This document shows, piece after piece, positions 1 to 7,737 of a stretch of 13,142 nt of DNA. The DNA is taken from NCBI GenBank assembly GCA_020859875.1, contig JAJBVJ010000155.1, positions 1-13,142 of the forward strand. Reading direction: 5' to 3'. Every line of letters begins with the position of its first letter. The stretch's first letter is position 1. The notes under the pieces are model-generated. The model had not been told where the DNA came from. It saw nothing but the letters and a program-made list of their open reading frames with translations, and made no database searches. This stretch comes from Rikenellaceae bacterium. GTDB lineage: Bacteria > Bacteroidota > Bacteroidia > Bacteroidales > Rikenellaceae. A program made the translations under genes and the position numbers.

Positions 1-641
1 TCTTTGAGGATTACCGGAAGTGTGCTGATTAGCGCGCAGAGTGCTTCTATATTGAGATAACCTGTTGTTTGCAACGGTAGGTCTGTCTCTATATATCCCT
101 GTATGAGAGTATGGTCGAATTTGAAGGTATTGCGGTCGTTGTATATTGAAGTGACCTCGACGATTGAGTGAGTGTCTTTACCTATGATATGGTGGTTGGC
201 TATGAACGCTTTGGATTGTGATTTGAGATCAACTCCGTCTTTCTCATATTCAAGAAGAATTGAAACAATCTTTGAATCTATTTCACGCCGTAACCGTCCA
301 AGTTCGTTGGAATAATCATTATGCTTTACACCCAGAAACCGGCAAAGTTTCCTGTACATAATGTCAAGGGAGTAGAGGTCGACCTCGAATTTATGCTTGC
401 AGGAACGCACACCCGAAATTTCTTCATAAAAGTATTTAAGCTCGTTTCCATCTTTGACGACCTCGATTATCTGGGCCATTTCTTCCTCCATGCCGGCTTC
501 CTCGGGTACGCAGTTTCCGAAGCAACGGAGTGTATGTTCAATCATGTCAATTCTCCTGCATCCTGCATCAGTAAGCAGGCTGATTATATCCTTCGTTATA
601 TTTTTGCGGATTATGTACGCATCTGTGTAATATCTGTTCAT
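1..641 (-). CDS. Unknown protein, 3' end cut by window edge
   Basis: Reading the minus strand from an ATG at 641 gives an open frame of 213 codons that runs off the left edge without a stop. It begins MNRYYTDAYIIRKNITKDII and ends within the window at ...IEALCALISTLPVILK. Its ATG overlaps the TGA of the upstream gene (ATGA at 638-641), the usual sign of translational coupling. I do not recognise the family. It is soluble-looking, with mixed charge, several cysteines and a basic central stretch (RRKLCRFLGV-like region followed by RLRREIDSK), and no membrane segment or signal peptide. The uninterrupted frame, the coupling and the operon position make it convincing as a gene; no function can be given. 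Confidence 0.8.
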   Translation of the reverse strand, partial: MNRYYTDAYIIRKNITKDIISLLTDAGCRRIDMIEHTLRCFGNCVPEEAGMEEEMAQIIEVVKDGNELKYFYEEISGVRSCKHKFEVDLYSLDIMYRKLCRFLGVKHNDYSNELGRLRREIDSKIVSILLEYEKDGVDLKSQSKAFIANHHIIGKDTHSIVEVTSIYNDRNTFKFDHTLIQGYIETDLPLQTTGYLNIEALCALISTLPVILK

Positions 642-1561
642 GTAGTTTGCCTGTTTATATTTTTATTGATTATTGTTGCGTGGCTTTCAAATATTTCATC
701 GCAATAGTTGTACGCCAGGCCGTAACTTCCTGTATCGAGTGTTAATTCAAAGCACGGTTTTTGGGTTTGTGTAAGGTCTATTTCAAGGTCTTTCAATAAT
801 TCCATAATAATCAAACTGCCCTGTCCATATGCCTCAAAGAATAATCCGCAGCGGCAGCCCTTCTTTAAAATGATATTTGAAATATCGAAGTTTGAGTTGT
901 ATAGTTCGAGCGCACTGACCTTACAGGCAAATGTCAGGTATGATTCATTGCACTCGTTGTTTACAAACTCATTGATTAGATCGGGATAGCTGACATACTC
1001 ATTTCCGTTCCTTTCTCGTTTGTCCGGGAAGAGACCATTTATTTTGATGTTGGCTCTTTGCAGGTGTCTTTTGACCTTAAAAGGATTAAGGTTCAATACG
1101 CGGGTAATATCCCGTAGGTAAGATCCTTGCCAGCTATATCCTTCTTCTATCTCTTGCTCATGACTTGCAAGCCCGTCATATCGGGACGAGAGTTCAACCC
1201 GCAAAAATATATCGGAAGTATTACTGAAAAGGTCCTTGTAAGGGGTGGAGCAGTCACGGCTGAATATCGTATCGCGGATCTCATCTTCATGTTCGTCGAA
1301 GAACTTTTCTATTTCTTCTTCCGAATATTCCTCTTTTAATCCTTCTTTTAATTCATTGATGATGTCCGTAGCGCTCTGCCACTCGCAGTCATAAAACCAC
1401 TCGTGGTAATTTTCATTAAGCAGGTCACAGTTCCCCTTTTCCAAACATTCATTTAACAGATCTATATAACTGTTAAAGTTGTCATCGTAATTGATATAGG
1501 TCAGGTAATATTTCTCGTCCATCATACCTAATAACTTCTCCATTGTGATCTTGTTCTCCAT
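638..1561 (-). CDS. Unknown 307-aa protein with possible HTH
   Basis: The frame can be opened at a GTG at 1597, but I prefer the ATG at 1561 (MENKITMEKLLGMMDEKYYL). The twelve extra codons lie within a strong hairpin (1576-1602) that would cover the GTG. The protein is acidic in its first half (GLKEEYSEEEIEKFFDEHED, about residues 75-95), which looks like a charged helix. Residues about 148-171 (YLRDITRVLNLNPFKVKRHL) resemble a helix-turn-helix, so a DNA-binding role is possible but is inference. Cys residues near 235-239 (KKGCRCG) stand out. It is fifth in the operon starting with the ArdA-like gene and is coupled by a 4-bp overlap to the next gene. I do not recognise the family. Confidence 0.8.
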   Translation of the reverse strand: MENKITMEKLLGMMDEKYYLTYINYDDNFNSYIDLLNECLEKGNCDLLNENYHEWFYDCEWQSATDIINELKEGLKEEYSEEEIEKFFDEHEDEIRDTIFSRDCSTPYKDLFSNTSDIFLRVELSSRYDGLASHEQEIEEGYSWQGSYLRDITRVLNLNPFKVKRHLQRANIKINGLFPDKRERNGNEYVSYPDLINEFVNNECNESYLTFACKVSALELYNSNFDISNIILKKGCRCGLFFEAYGQGSLIIMELLKDLEIDLTQTQKPCFELTLDTGSYGLAYNYCDEIFESHATIINKNINRQTT

Positions 1562-1575
1562 GTCGCTATAAATGC

Positions 1576-1602
1576 GGAGAGCGACACATTTTGCCACTCT
1601 CC
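1576..1602 (-). promoter_or_regulatory. Intercistronic hairpin between lipoprotein and next gene
   Basis: On the minus strand GGAGAGTGGC pairs with GTCGCTCTCC around a 7-nt loop AAAATGT, a 10-bp stem with two G-U wobbles that form only in minus-strand RNA. No T-run follows, so it is not a simple terminator. It ends 15 nt before the ATG at 1561 and may stabilise or process the operon mRNA or tune translation of the next gene. Confidence 0.45.
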
Positions 1603-1618
1603 ATACCGTTATTTGTTG

Positions 1619-2335
1619 TCATTCATCCCAGCCCCGGTAGTTTCCCGAGCGGTAGCGTTCCCATTTATCGTCTGGATCGTGGGAACAAAATTCATGTATT
1701 CCGTCCTTACAATATATCGGACATAAATATGGTCCTTCGATTATATCGCCGGCAGTACTTAATGCCACTATCACACTATATTTTCCATGCCCCGGACCTG
1801 CCTTATTGACCTGGTACCACAGATGCCATTCATAATAAAAATCAAAATGTGCGGGAACAGTTCCGTTTTCAATATCCAGTAGTTCGTAAATGTCGCCGGT
1901 TGCATTCATTCCAAGCTTGTAAAGACGGAGCTGTAAATCCCCGGATAATAATATATCAGATTCCATATTGAGGACCATTGGCCAAAGGGAATTGCATTGG
2001 GCGGCATCTCCATCCCTGCTCGTAATATACAGACCATTACCTGTCTTATACCAGGTGGTATTCCACGTAAAAGCATAGATACTTTTCATCACACCGTTGT
2101 CCTGCCGCTTGAAAAGGGACTCGGTAAGGTGGCCCGTTCCGTCCTCTTTGAAGCCGAGCCAGCGGTATATCATCTGGTCGGACGTCAGGGCAGAGCCGTC
2201 TATCCATTCGCGCGAACGATAGTATGTGTGGTAGGTAAGTTCGTGTGCCGAATCATAGAGTCCCGGCAGTTCATCCTTACTGCATGAGGCCATTGCTGCA
2301 ACGGCCATAATTACTTTAAATAGTTTTCTTGTCAT
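1619..2335 (-). CDS. Surface-type lipoprotein, 238 aa
   Basis: The N-terminus MTRKLFKVIMAVAAMASC is a lipoprotein signal: basic start, hydrophobic core and a lipobox ending in Cys18. The following S-K-D-E resembles the acidic/lysine-rich lipoprotein export signal that in Bacteroidetes sends lipoproteins to the outside of the outer membrane. The mature part is rich in Trp, Tyr and Asp (YYEWHLWYQVNK near residues 166-177), typical of a beta-rich secreted protein. No named domain is recognised. It lies in the minus-strand operon, but a terminator-like hairpin stands just before its start, so its expression may be reduced or separately controlled. A surface role such as exclusion, adhesion or host interaction is inference only. 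Confidence 0.85.
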   Translation of the reverse strand: MTRKLFKVIMAVAAMASCSKDELPGLYDSAHELTYHTYYRSREWIDGSALTSDQMIYRWLGFKEDGTGHLTESLFKRQDNGVMKSIYAFTWNTTWYKTGNGLYITSRDGDAAQCNSLWPMVLNMESDILLSGDLQLRLYKLGMNATGDIYELLDIENGTVPAHFDFYYEWHLWYQVNKAGPGHGKYSVIVALSTAGDIIEGPYLCPIYCKDGIHEFCSHDPDDKWERYRSGNYRGWDE

Positions 2336-2358
2336 TGTAGTTGTCTATAAATGAAAAA

Positions 2359-2375
2359 GCGCCCTCGACGGGCGC
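2359..2375 (-). terminator. Intrinsic terminator after the 430-aa gene
   Basis: On the minus strand GCGCCC-GTCGA-GGGCGC is followed immediately by TTTTTCATTT. The stem is short (6 bp) but all G-C with a good T-run. It lies 2 nt past the stop of the 430-aa gene and about 24 nt before the lipoprotein ATG, so it probably gives partial termination inside the operon. Confidence 0.65.
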
Positions 2376-2377
2376 CA

Positions 2378-3670
2378 TTAATAGTTGTGTTTTTTACGGA
2401 ATAACATTCTATATTCTATTCTATATCGTAACAGTGCATTACTCCATTTCAGTTCATTCTTTACTCCCGCAAGGTCCTGCTGTTCGATTTTATACTTCAT
2501 ATTGGAGTTATGATGTATCGGTACCTGATAGATACTGAAGTTCGTATCCTCCGGGATAGGCTTTTTATCCATAGAGAATATAAGGTCGTCGAGAAACTCT
2601 TTGAAACCTTTATCGAGAAGACCTTTTCCCAGACGCAGAATATTACCCTTACTATCCTGTACGATGTACGTGTCGCAGGTATAGTCAAGATATGACTTTT
2701 GATAATATACCTTAAAGAAAGCTAAAAGATCGGATAACAGATAATGCGGCAGGTCTTTATTAACCCGGTACTTAAAATCGTTACGGTTACGGTAAACGGG
2801 AAGTTCACTATTATGGAAAAATATTTGAGCGCCGGGTCCCACGCATACCAATTCGCCTGTTTCTATCATGCATGCTCGCGCAAACCAGTTCAACTCTTTT
2901 AGCTTTGCGTCAAATCCGTTAAGGTAAACCTCGCGAAGAATGGTTCGGTCCTCCGGCTCAAGGTCGTTCTCGATATATATGAACTCCTTGTGAGCCATAG
3001 CCGAGAGGAAACAATCCACGGGATGATACCACTTATAGTCGAATTTGAAATCATCCCATAATTCGCTCGCCCGGCATTTGTCGATGATGGCCTGTATATT
3101 TTCATCTACACGTATGTTCGGGGAGTCATTGATAAGGAACCGGGCCGCAGCGCATATAACTTCCTGCTCGATGTCGTATATTTTATGACCGCTTTCCTGC
3201 CGGATGCCGGTCAGGAAGTCGAAGTAGCGCATATAATCGAATGTCTCTAACGGATAAAGTTGCTGGGGGAGATTTTCGTAATCATACTTGCCGTCTTTCA
3301 GTATGAAAAGCAGACACAAGGTCTGGTAAACATCCGATGGTACGTCTTCGTCGTAGGCAAGTTCGCTGAAATTATCCAGCGTCGGTTCGCAGCCGTACTT
3401 CTTAATTTTAGAAAGGTCGGGAACTCTGTAATGTTTAACAGCGTGTTTAAGGATGTCCTCCAGTTTGCACCCATAGGGGACATCTTCTTCAGTCAGCACT
3501 TTATCCACGGGTCCTCTACCGTTGCCAACTTCGAGATATTTAAATGGGAAATCCTTATGAAAGAATTTTGACATTACTGCGCCCATAAAATTCTTCCATG
3601 CCTCGTCCAGGTCTTCATCGAAGACGAAGCATCCGATGTCGGTTTTAAATACTTTTACTATGTTATTCAT
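2378..3670 (-). CDS. Unknown 430-aa protein
   Basis: A long, clean frame starting MNNIVKVFKTDIGCFVFDED from an ATG 5 nt after the stop of the 101-aa gene. It is a soluble protein with many aromatic and acidic residues and no signal peptide or membrane helix. The C-terminal quarter is basic (ends RYRIEYRMLFRKKHNY). I see no catalytic motif and do not recognise the family. Genes of this sort sit beside ArdA and methyltransferase-helicase genes in Bacteroides mobile elements and are usually labelled with DUF numbers; I cannot assign one. A terminator-like hairpin directly follows. Confidence 0.85.
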   Translation of the reverse strand: MNNIVKVFKTDIGCFVFDEDLDEAWKNFMGAVMSKFFHKDFPFKYLEVGNGRGPVDKVLTEEDVPYGCKLEDILKHAVKHYRVPDLSKIKKYGCEPTLDNFSELAYDEDVPSDVYQTLCLLFILKDGKYDYENLPQQLYPLETFDYMRYFDFLTGIRQESGHKIYDIEQEVICAAARFLINDSPNIRVDENIQAIIDKCRASELWDDFKFDYKWYHPVDCFLSAMAHKEFIYIENDLEPEDRTILREVYLNGFDAKLKELNWFARACMIETGELVCVGPGAQIFFHNSELPVYRNRNDFKYRVNKDLPHYLLSDLLAFFKVYYQKSYLDYTCDTYIVQDSKGNILRLGKGLLDKGFKEFLDDLIFSMDKKPIPEDTNFSIYQVPIHHNSNMKYKIEQQDLAGVKNELKWSNALLRYRIEYRMLFRKKHNY

Positions 3671-3675
3671 AATAT

Positions 3676-3981
3676 TTAATTTTTAACAGGGTTTACTAAA
3701 TCTGAACATATTAAATTTACTTCGTGCAAGTCGAAGAGGGGGACTTCAAATGTGAGCGGGGAATATTTTTGAAGACGCTGCCATACAATAAAATGCCTGT
3801 CATGGATGAGCCATTTGAAATATCCGTCCAACTGGTTTCCGTTTGCCATATTATACCTATAAATGCTATCCTGTAAGTTTCTCAGATCAGTCGATCTCAC
3901 AACTATATTTAGCATATTGGCATAGACACGGGGAACGTTCGGCTCGAAACAGACAATCTCCGATTTTATATTTACCCACAT
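3676..3981 (-). CDS. Unknown 101-aa protein
   Basis: A small gene starting MWVNIKSEIVCFEPNVPRVY, placed 3 nt after the ArdA-like stop and 5 nt before the 430-aa gene, so almost certainly co-translated with them. No signal peptide, membrane helix or known motif is visible. A segment rich in aromatic and basic residues (YFKWLIHDRHFIVWQRL) occupies the middle. Small proteins near ArdA often act in defence evasion, but nothing in this sequence shows that. Confidence 0.75.
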   Translation of the reverse strand: MWVNIKSEIVCFEPNVPRVYANMLNIVVRSTDLRNLQDSIYRYNMANGNQLDGYFKWLIHDRHFIVWQRLQKYSPLTFEVPLFDLHEVNLICSDLVNPVKN

Positions 3982-3984
3982 ATT

Positions 3985-4470
3985 TTATGATTCATAATAG
4001 TCTGTGAAGCTGATACCCCAGCGGGAGTCTGTGGGTTTTTTCCTGATCTCTATGGTAGGATCGAGCGATAAATATTCATCCGGCTCCGAAGGGTATTTAT
4101 CCATATATGTTTCGCGGAAATGGGTGACCAGCATAAATATATCTTCGGTCACACAATCCCTATTATTATAGCGGCACCAATCGAAAAACAGTTCGCGCTC
4201 GTCTTCATCGAGCGGTACCAATGCCTCTCGCAGTTCAAAGAACTGTTGCAAAAGCTGTCCATCGATAATAAAGCCCGCCGGCACATTGTCTGAAGCAATA
4301 ACGGTATAGTGGTTCTTACCGTTATCCTCGAAATAATTACGGCAAGCCTGCATAAGTTCAGCCGTGTCTGCGTAGTCTGACAGGTAGAAAACAGTAGATT
4401 CTGGATTCTTATTGTTACCATAAAAAACTCCGTTCGTTATTGCTACCACGGATTCTGAAAAATTTATCAT
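3985..4470 (-). CDS. ardA: ArdA-like antirestriction protein
   Basis: I start at the ATG at 4470 (MINFSESVVAITNGVFYG, 161 aa); the frame could also open at a TTG two codons upstream, which is less likely. The layout resembles ArdA: an N-terminal beta domain ending in VFYLSDYAD, the middle segment DNVPAGFI, then the acidic helical part FFELREALVPLDEDERELF (about residues 77-95) and a closing FRETYMDKYPS similar to the F-x-x-x-Y-x-G-x-Y end motif of ArdA. Length fits (ArdA about 165 aa) and the protein is strongly acidic. ArdA proteins mimic bent B-form DNA and inhibit Type I restriction enzymes, protecting DNA as it enters a new host. The gene opens an operon behind a structured repeat and follows a methyltransferase-helicase, a fitting context. 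The assignment rests on motif pattern, not a search. Confidence 0.6.
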   Translation of the reverse strand: MINFSESVVAITNGVFYGNNKNPESTVFYLSDYADTAELMQACRNYFEDNGKNHYTVIASDNVPAGFIIDGQLLQQFFELREALVPLDEDERELFFDWCRYNNRDCVTEDIFMLVTHFRETYMDKYPSEPDEYLSLDPTIEIRKKPTDSRWGISFTDYYES

Positions 4471-4504
4471 AAACAAAAAATTAATTAATAATAGTTATGC
4501 AGGC

Positions 4505-4675
4505 CGTGATTCCCGGCTCACGTAGGCGGCTCCAATCGGGGGTTGTTCGCGTGCAAGGTTTTTACGGAAAATTCCGACGCCCCGGCGTCGGAATTTTTTG
4601 AAAACCCGAAGGGCCGCAGGACCTTGCTCGGGAAAGTGGCCCCCGATTAATATGCCGAGTGTGCCGGGGATCACG
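4505..4675. repeat. Structured nested inverted repeat, copy A
   Basis: Nested pairings in plus coordinates: CGTGATTCCCGGC (4505-4517) with GCCGGGGATCACG (4663-4675), 13 pairs including one T-G; AATCGGGGG (4534-4542) with CCCCCGATT (4640-4648); GCAAGGT (4553-4559) with ACCTTGC (4621-4627); an inner 14-bp perfect hairpin (4568-4581 with 4584-4597); and a small hairpin CCC-GAA-GGG (4605-4613), which on the minus strand is a C(UUCG)G tetraloop. The same core occurs at 8764-8874 with compensating changes. It fills the gap between the helicase stop and the ArdA start and so is in the leader of the ArdA operon. It may be a structured RNA, a DNA palindrome or a recombination site. A 77-codon frame through it on the minus strand (4495-4728) opens with TGATG overlap to the helicase stop but looks like a by-product of the GC-rich repeat. 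Confidence 0.75.
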
Positions 4676-4727
4676 ACTTGTATCACGCCCGCGCCGGGCC
4701 GCTTACCATATATTATGAAACTTGACA

Positions 4728-7700
4728 TCAGCTAATTATTTTTTGTCTTCCCCATGTAAGATGTACTTTGCCTTCACTGTCGTATTGTTTTCGCATCAGG
4801 GTGTCGATGATGGAGAGTGACACGTTGAACTCATCGTAAACCTCAGACTGCTCTTTAACCTCCAGCGAGGCCACGAACTCATTGAGTCTCTCCTTTGACA
4901 GGATGAGCGCCATAAGGTTCTGCTCTATGCTATCCTCGTAGGTAATGAAATGAACCGTGGTGTGATGTTTCGAGTCGAGTCGTATAAACCTGAAATAGTA
5001 TTGCTCCATAACGGGCAGGTTCCATTGCAGGGCCTCGATTACTACATGGTTGCAGGTGGGTATGTTAACCGAGTTCTTCAAGCTCTGCTGGGTGGATATT
5101 AATATTCCGTTTACCGTTGCCTCGAAACTGGCTATGATCTTCTGCCGCTTTTTAAATGAAATATCTCCACGTATCAGGAATATCGGCCTATCGGGGAACC
5201 GCCCTTCAAGGTATTCGATGTACATATCCATTGATTGTAGGGTGGTGCAGCCGACTGCTATCTTCTCGTTCAGCTTTTTGATAAGATCGCCGACCTTCTT
5301 TGTCTTGGAAGGATATTTGTCGCCGAAGTATCCGTCAATATGGTTTGGGACCGAACAAGCGCGTATCAGGAGTTTGATCTGTCGCATCATACGCAGGCCG
5401 GCCTCCTTGCGGGTATCCCCCGTATTGTTGAAGTACAGCTCGCATATCCGGTAAAATTCTTCCGCGATCACACGGTATACCTCATATTCGCCTTTAGCCG
5501 GTTTGACCGTTATAGTGTCGATGCTGTATTTCTCGCCTGCGAACTCACGGAATTTGCGTGTTATTATCGTCTTGGCAATAATATCGGCCAGAACATCCTT
5601 ATTGTATATATCCTGATTTACTTTCTCGATACCGAATACCGTCGCCTTGCTCGGACAGAAACAATGCTTAAACAGTACGTGTCCCCGGTAGGCCGGGAAC
5701 GGTGAGCCGTAATAGTCGTTCGTTTTTTCTTCTATCTCTTTATCCTCATTCTCTTTGTAGACCGTATCGCACCAGCAAATAAAGTTGAATGAATTGTTAT
5801 ATAGAAGTTCTAACTGGCTGTACAGTTCGTTGATATTATTGCGGGTGGTGGTACCCGTAGCCAATAGCTTATGTGAGCATCGGCGGAATACTGCAAGTGT
5901 GTTGATGGTTCTCTGTGACGTGGGGTTGGTTATCTCATCCGATTCGTCGAATATAAATGCGACGTTGTTCGAGCGCATCTTCAATAAAGTTCTTAGTTGC
6001 CGCTTTATCTTTCCCAGCATCGAACTCGGCAGAACTATAAATACCCCCTCGGGAATATTGTGAAAGTCCGATATGCGGTTCACGAAATAAAACTCTTCCC
6101 GGTTTGTCTCAAGGAATGACAACCAGGTTAGGTTGGTGGCTATAGCCGGAGCCATGATTATGGCATTCTTTACCTTCCGGTACTTCAACAGGTATTTGCC
6201 ATAGTGGTAGGCGGCCGCTGTTTTACCGGAACCCTGCTGCCAATTCAAAAGTATAAAGCGTTTTTGGAATGCAAGCCCGAGGTCATGCTGTTGCAATTCG
6301 GTAAAATGACAAACCTCGTATTCTTTGTTTAGGAATGTTTGTTTCTTGAGGTAGTCGTCGATCCACGGCACCCGGTCCATTTCCATTATGATACGGGATT
6401 GGTCTTCATACTCCCTCTTTTTCCGGCGGATGAGTTTTTGAAGTGACCTAACTTGCTGTCGATGCTTAGGGGTAGGAACGGCAGGTACAGGTATTTCTTC
6501 AAGGCCCAGAACAAGATCGTTGATGGATATGCGGCGGGACTCAAGTTTATTCAACATCCGGGGCGCATAACCTTTCAGGCGGATGCAATAGTTATTCTTA
6601 ACTACCGATATCTCTTTACGCGGAACTTCATATTGTTGCCTGATATACTTACGCAATGAGGCCAGAATACGCTCCGGGGTCAGTTTTGTACGCTCCCATT
6701 CCTTATAATCTTCCCGCGTACAGTTATCGGGCGGTTTCTGGTTACGGTATTTGGTGATCAGAGCAACGCCTTTATTATAATGCTTTCTTAGATGTTTATG
6801 ATTTTTAAGTTCATACAGGTATTTCTTGGTCTTGTACTCGAAAAGTTCGTATTCGGCCCGGGCCTCTTCCGTCGACTCCCGGATAAGTTTAAGGCGTTGG
6901 GACGCTTTCAGGTTCCGGGCCTCCGTAATGAGGCGTGTAAGTTCGTCGAACGTTACAAATTCATCGGCTGAATACGGCTTGGATTCTATCTGGCGCGAGG
7001 AACGCATAAAAACCATAACCTTTGTGGAGAAGTTGCTCACACCGACATTTTTGAAAGCGTTTTTTGGAAGTTTGCTCTGTCCTATGAAAGAATACAAATT
7101 GTTCATCGTATTGGCGCGACGCTTATCCCAGAAATCATTTCCTAAATAGGAACAAGGGGCTATGAAAATCAAGAAGCCCATCGGGTTAAGTAACTCGTGG
7201 GCCTTTTCGCAGTAGAGGTGTTGGGACAGTTTTCCGCCAATTTTAAGGTTGAAAGGGGGATTGCCGATAACTATATCATAGCTTTGGTTTCCCTTGTACT
7301 GGTAAAGGTCGTTGACCTCGAAGTTGGCATCCGGGTAGAGATACTTGGCAACCTTAATTGCGTTGGGGTCGATATCGAAACCAAAAGCATTAAAGTGGTT
7401 TGGCAGGTAATTAAAGAAATTTCCCATCCCGCAACACATTTCCAGCACCATTTCATTAGGGTCCGGGTTTACCAACTCTACTATCTTCTGACAGATCTCG
7501 GGCGGAGTGAAGAACTGACCGAGTTCAAATTCTTTCTTTGCCTCGGCATATTCGTTATAATTGGCGAAGTCCTCTTGTTTGAGATCGTGAGTACCGCCGA
7601 GCCCTGTATAACAATTAAAAATCCCCTCCGGGGGGATTTTATTGTTATCGGTATCTATACAGAATAATATCTTTTCATTTACAACCGCCCGCTGTTCCTG

Positions 7701-7730
7701 CGGGATAGGCTGGGGAATAACCTGATACAT
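4728..7730 (-). CDS. N6-adenine DNA methyltransferase fused to SF2 helicase
   Basis: A 1000-aa two-part enzyme. Residues 71-250 form an N6-adenine methyltransferase: motif X GQFFTPPEI (71-79), the SAM-binding VLEMCCGMGNF (95-105), acidic DID at 119-121, and catalytic NPPF (157-160). A basic, coiled linker follows (about 260-450). Residues 480-960 form a superfamily 2 helicase: Walker A QQGSGKT (498-504), DESD (595-598), ATGTT motif III (624-628), and the C-terminal lobe ending in QYYFRFIRLDS (910-920), which carries the motif VI arginines. I see no nuclease motif, so it need not be a restriction enzyme. The architecture recalls phage P1 DarB, a methyltransferase-helicase that protects DNA from Type I restriction. 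It is 7 nt behind the DUF4942-like gene (one operon) and upstream of ArdA. Confidence 0.85.
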   Translation of the reverse strand: MYQVIPQPIPQEQRAVVNEKILFCIDTDNNKIPPEGIFNCYTGLGGTHDLKQEDFANYNEYAEAKKEFELGQFFTPPEICQKIVELVNPDPNEMVLEMCCGMGNFFNYLPNHFNAFGFDIDPNAIKVAKYLYPDANFEVNDLYQYKGNQSYDIVIGNPPFNLKIGGKLSQHLYCEKAHELLNPMGFLIFIAPCSYLGNDFWDKRRANTMNNLYSFIGQSKLPKNAFKNVGVSNFSTKVMVFMRSSRQIESKPYSADEFVTFDELTRLITEARNLKASQRLKLIRESTEEARAEYELFEYKTKKYLYELKNHKHLRKHYNKGVALITKYRNQKPPDNCTREDYKEWERTKLTPERILASLRKYIRQQYEVPRKEISVVKNNYCIRLKGYAPRMLNKLESRRISINDLVLGLEEIPVPAVPTPKHRQQVRSLQKLIRRKKREYEDQSRIIMEMDRVPWIDDYLKKQTFLNKEYEVCHFTELQQHDLGLAFQKRFILLNWQQGSGKTAAAYHYGKYLLKYRKVKNAIIMAPAIATNLTWLSFLETNREEFYFVNRISDFHNIPEGVFIVLPSSMLGKIKRQLRTLLKMRSNNVAFIFDESDEITNPTSQRTINTLAVFRRCSHKLLATGTTTRNNINELYSQLELLYNNSFNFICWCDTVYKENEDKEIEEKTNDYYGSPFPAYRGHVLFKHCFCPSKATVFGIEKVNQDIYNKDVLADIIAKTIITRKFREFAGEKYSIDTITVKPAKGEYEVYRVIAEEFYRICELYFNNTGDTRKEAGLRMMRQIKLLIRACSVPNHIDGYFGDKYPSKTKKVGDLIKKLNEKIAVGCTTLQSMDMYIEYLEGRFPDRPIFLIRGDISFKKRQKIIASFEATVNGILISTQQSLKNSVNIPTCNHVVIEALQWNLPVMEQYYFRFIRLDSKHHTTVHFITYEDSIEQNLMALILSKERLNEFVASLEVKEQSEVYDEFNVSLSIIDTLMRKQYDSEGKVHLTWGRQKIIS

Positions 7731-7737
7731 GGCCCGA

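Noticed and set aside
4495..4728. 77-codon minus-strand frame through structured repeat A, opening with TGATG overlap to the helicase stop
   Set aside because: It lies wholly in the nested inverted repeat, is low in complexity and shares only the repeat-encoded IF-x-KNLAR string with the frame over repeat B. More likely a by-product of the GC-rich structure, though the coupling keeps a small chance open.
7197..7667. 156-codon plus-strand frame opposite the methyltransferase domain
   Set aside because: Antisense to clear methyltransferase motifs; a shadow, as are the other plus-strand frames across 1-8700.
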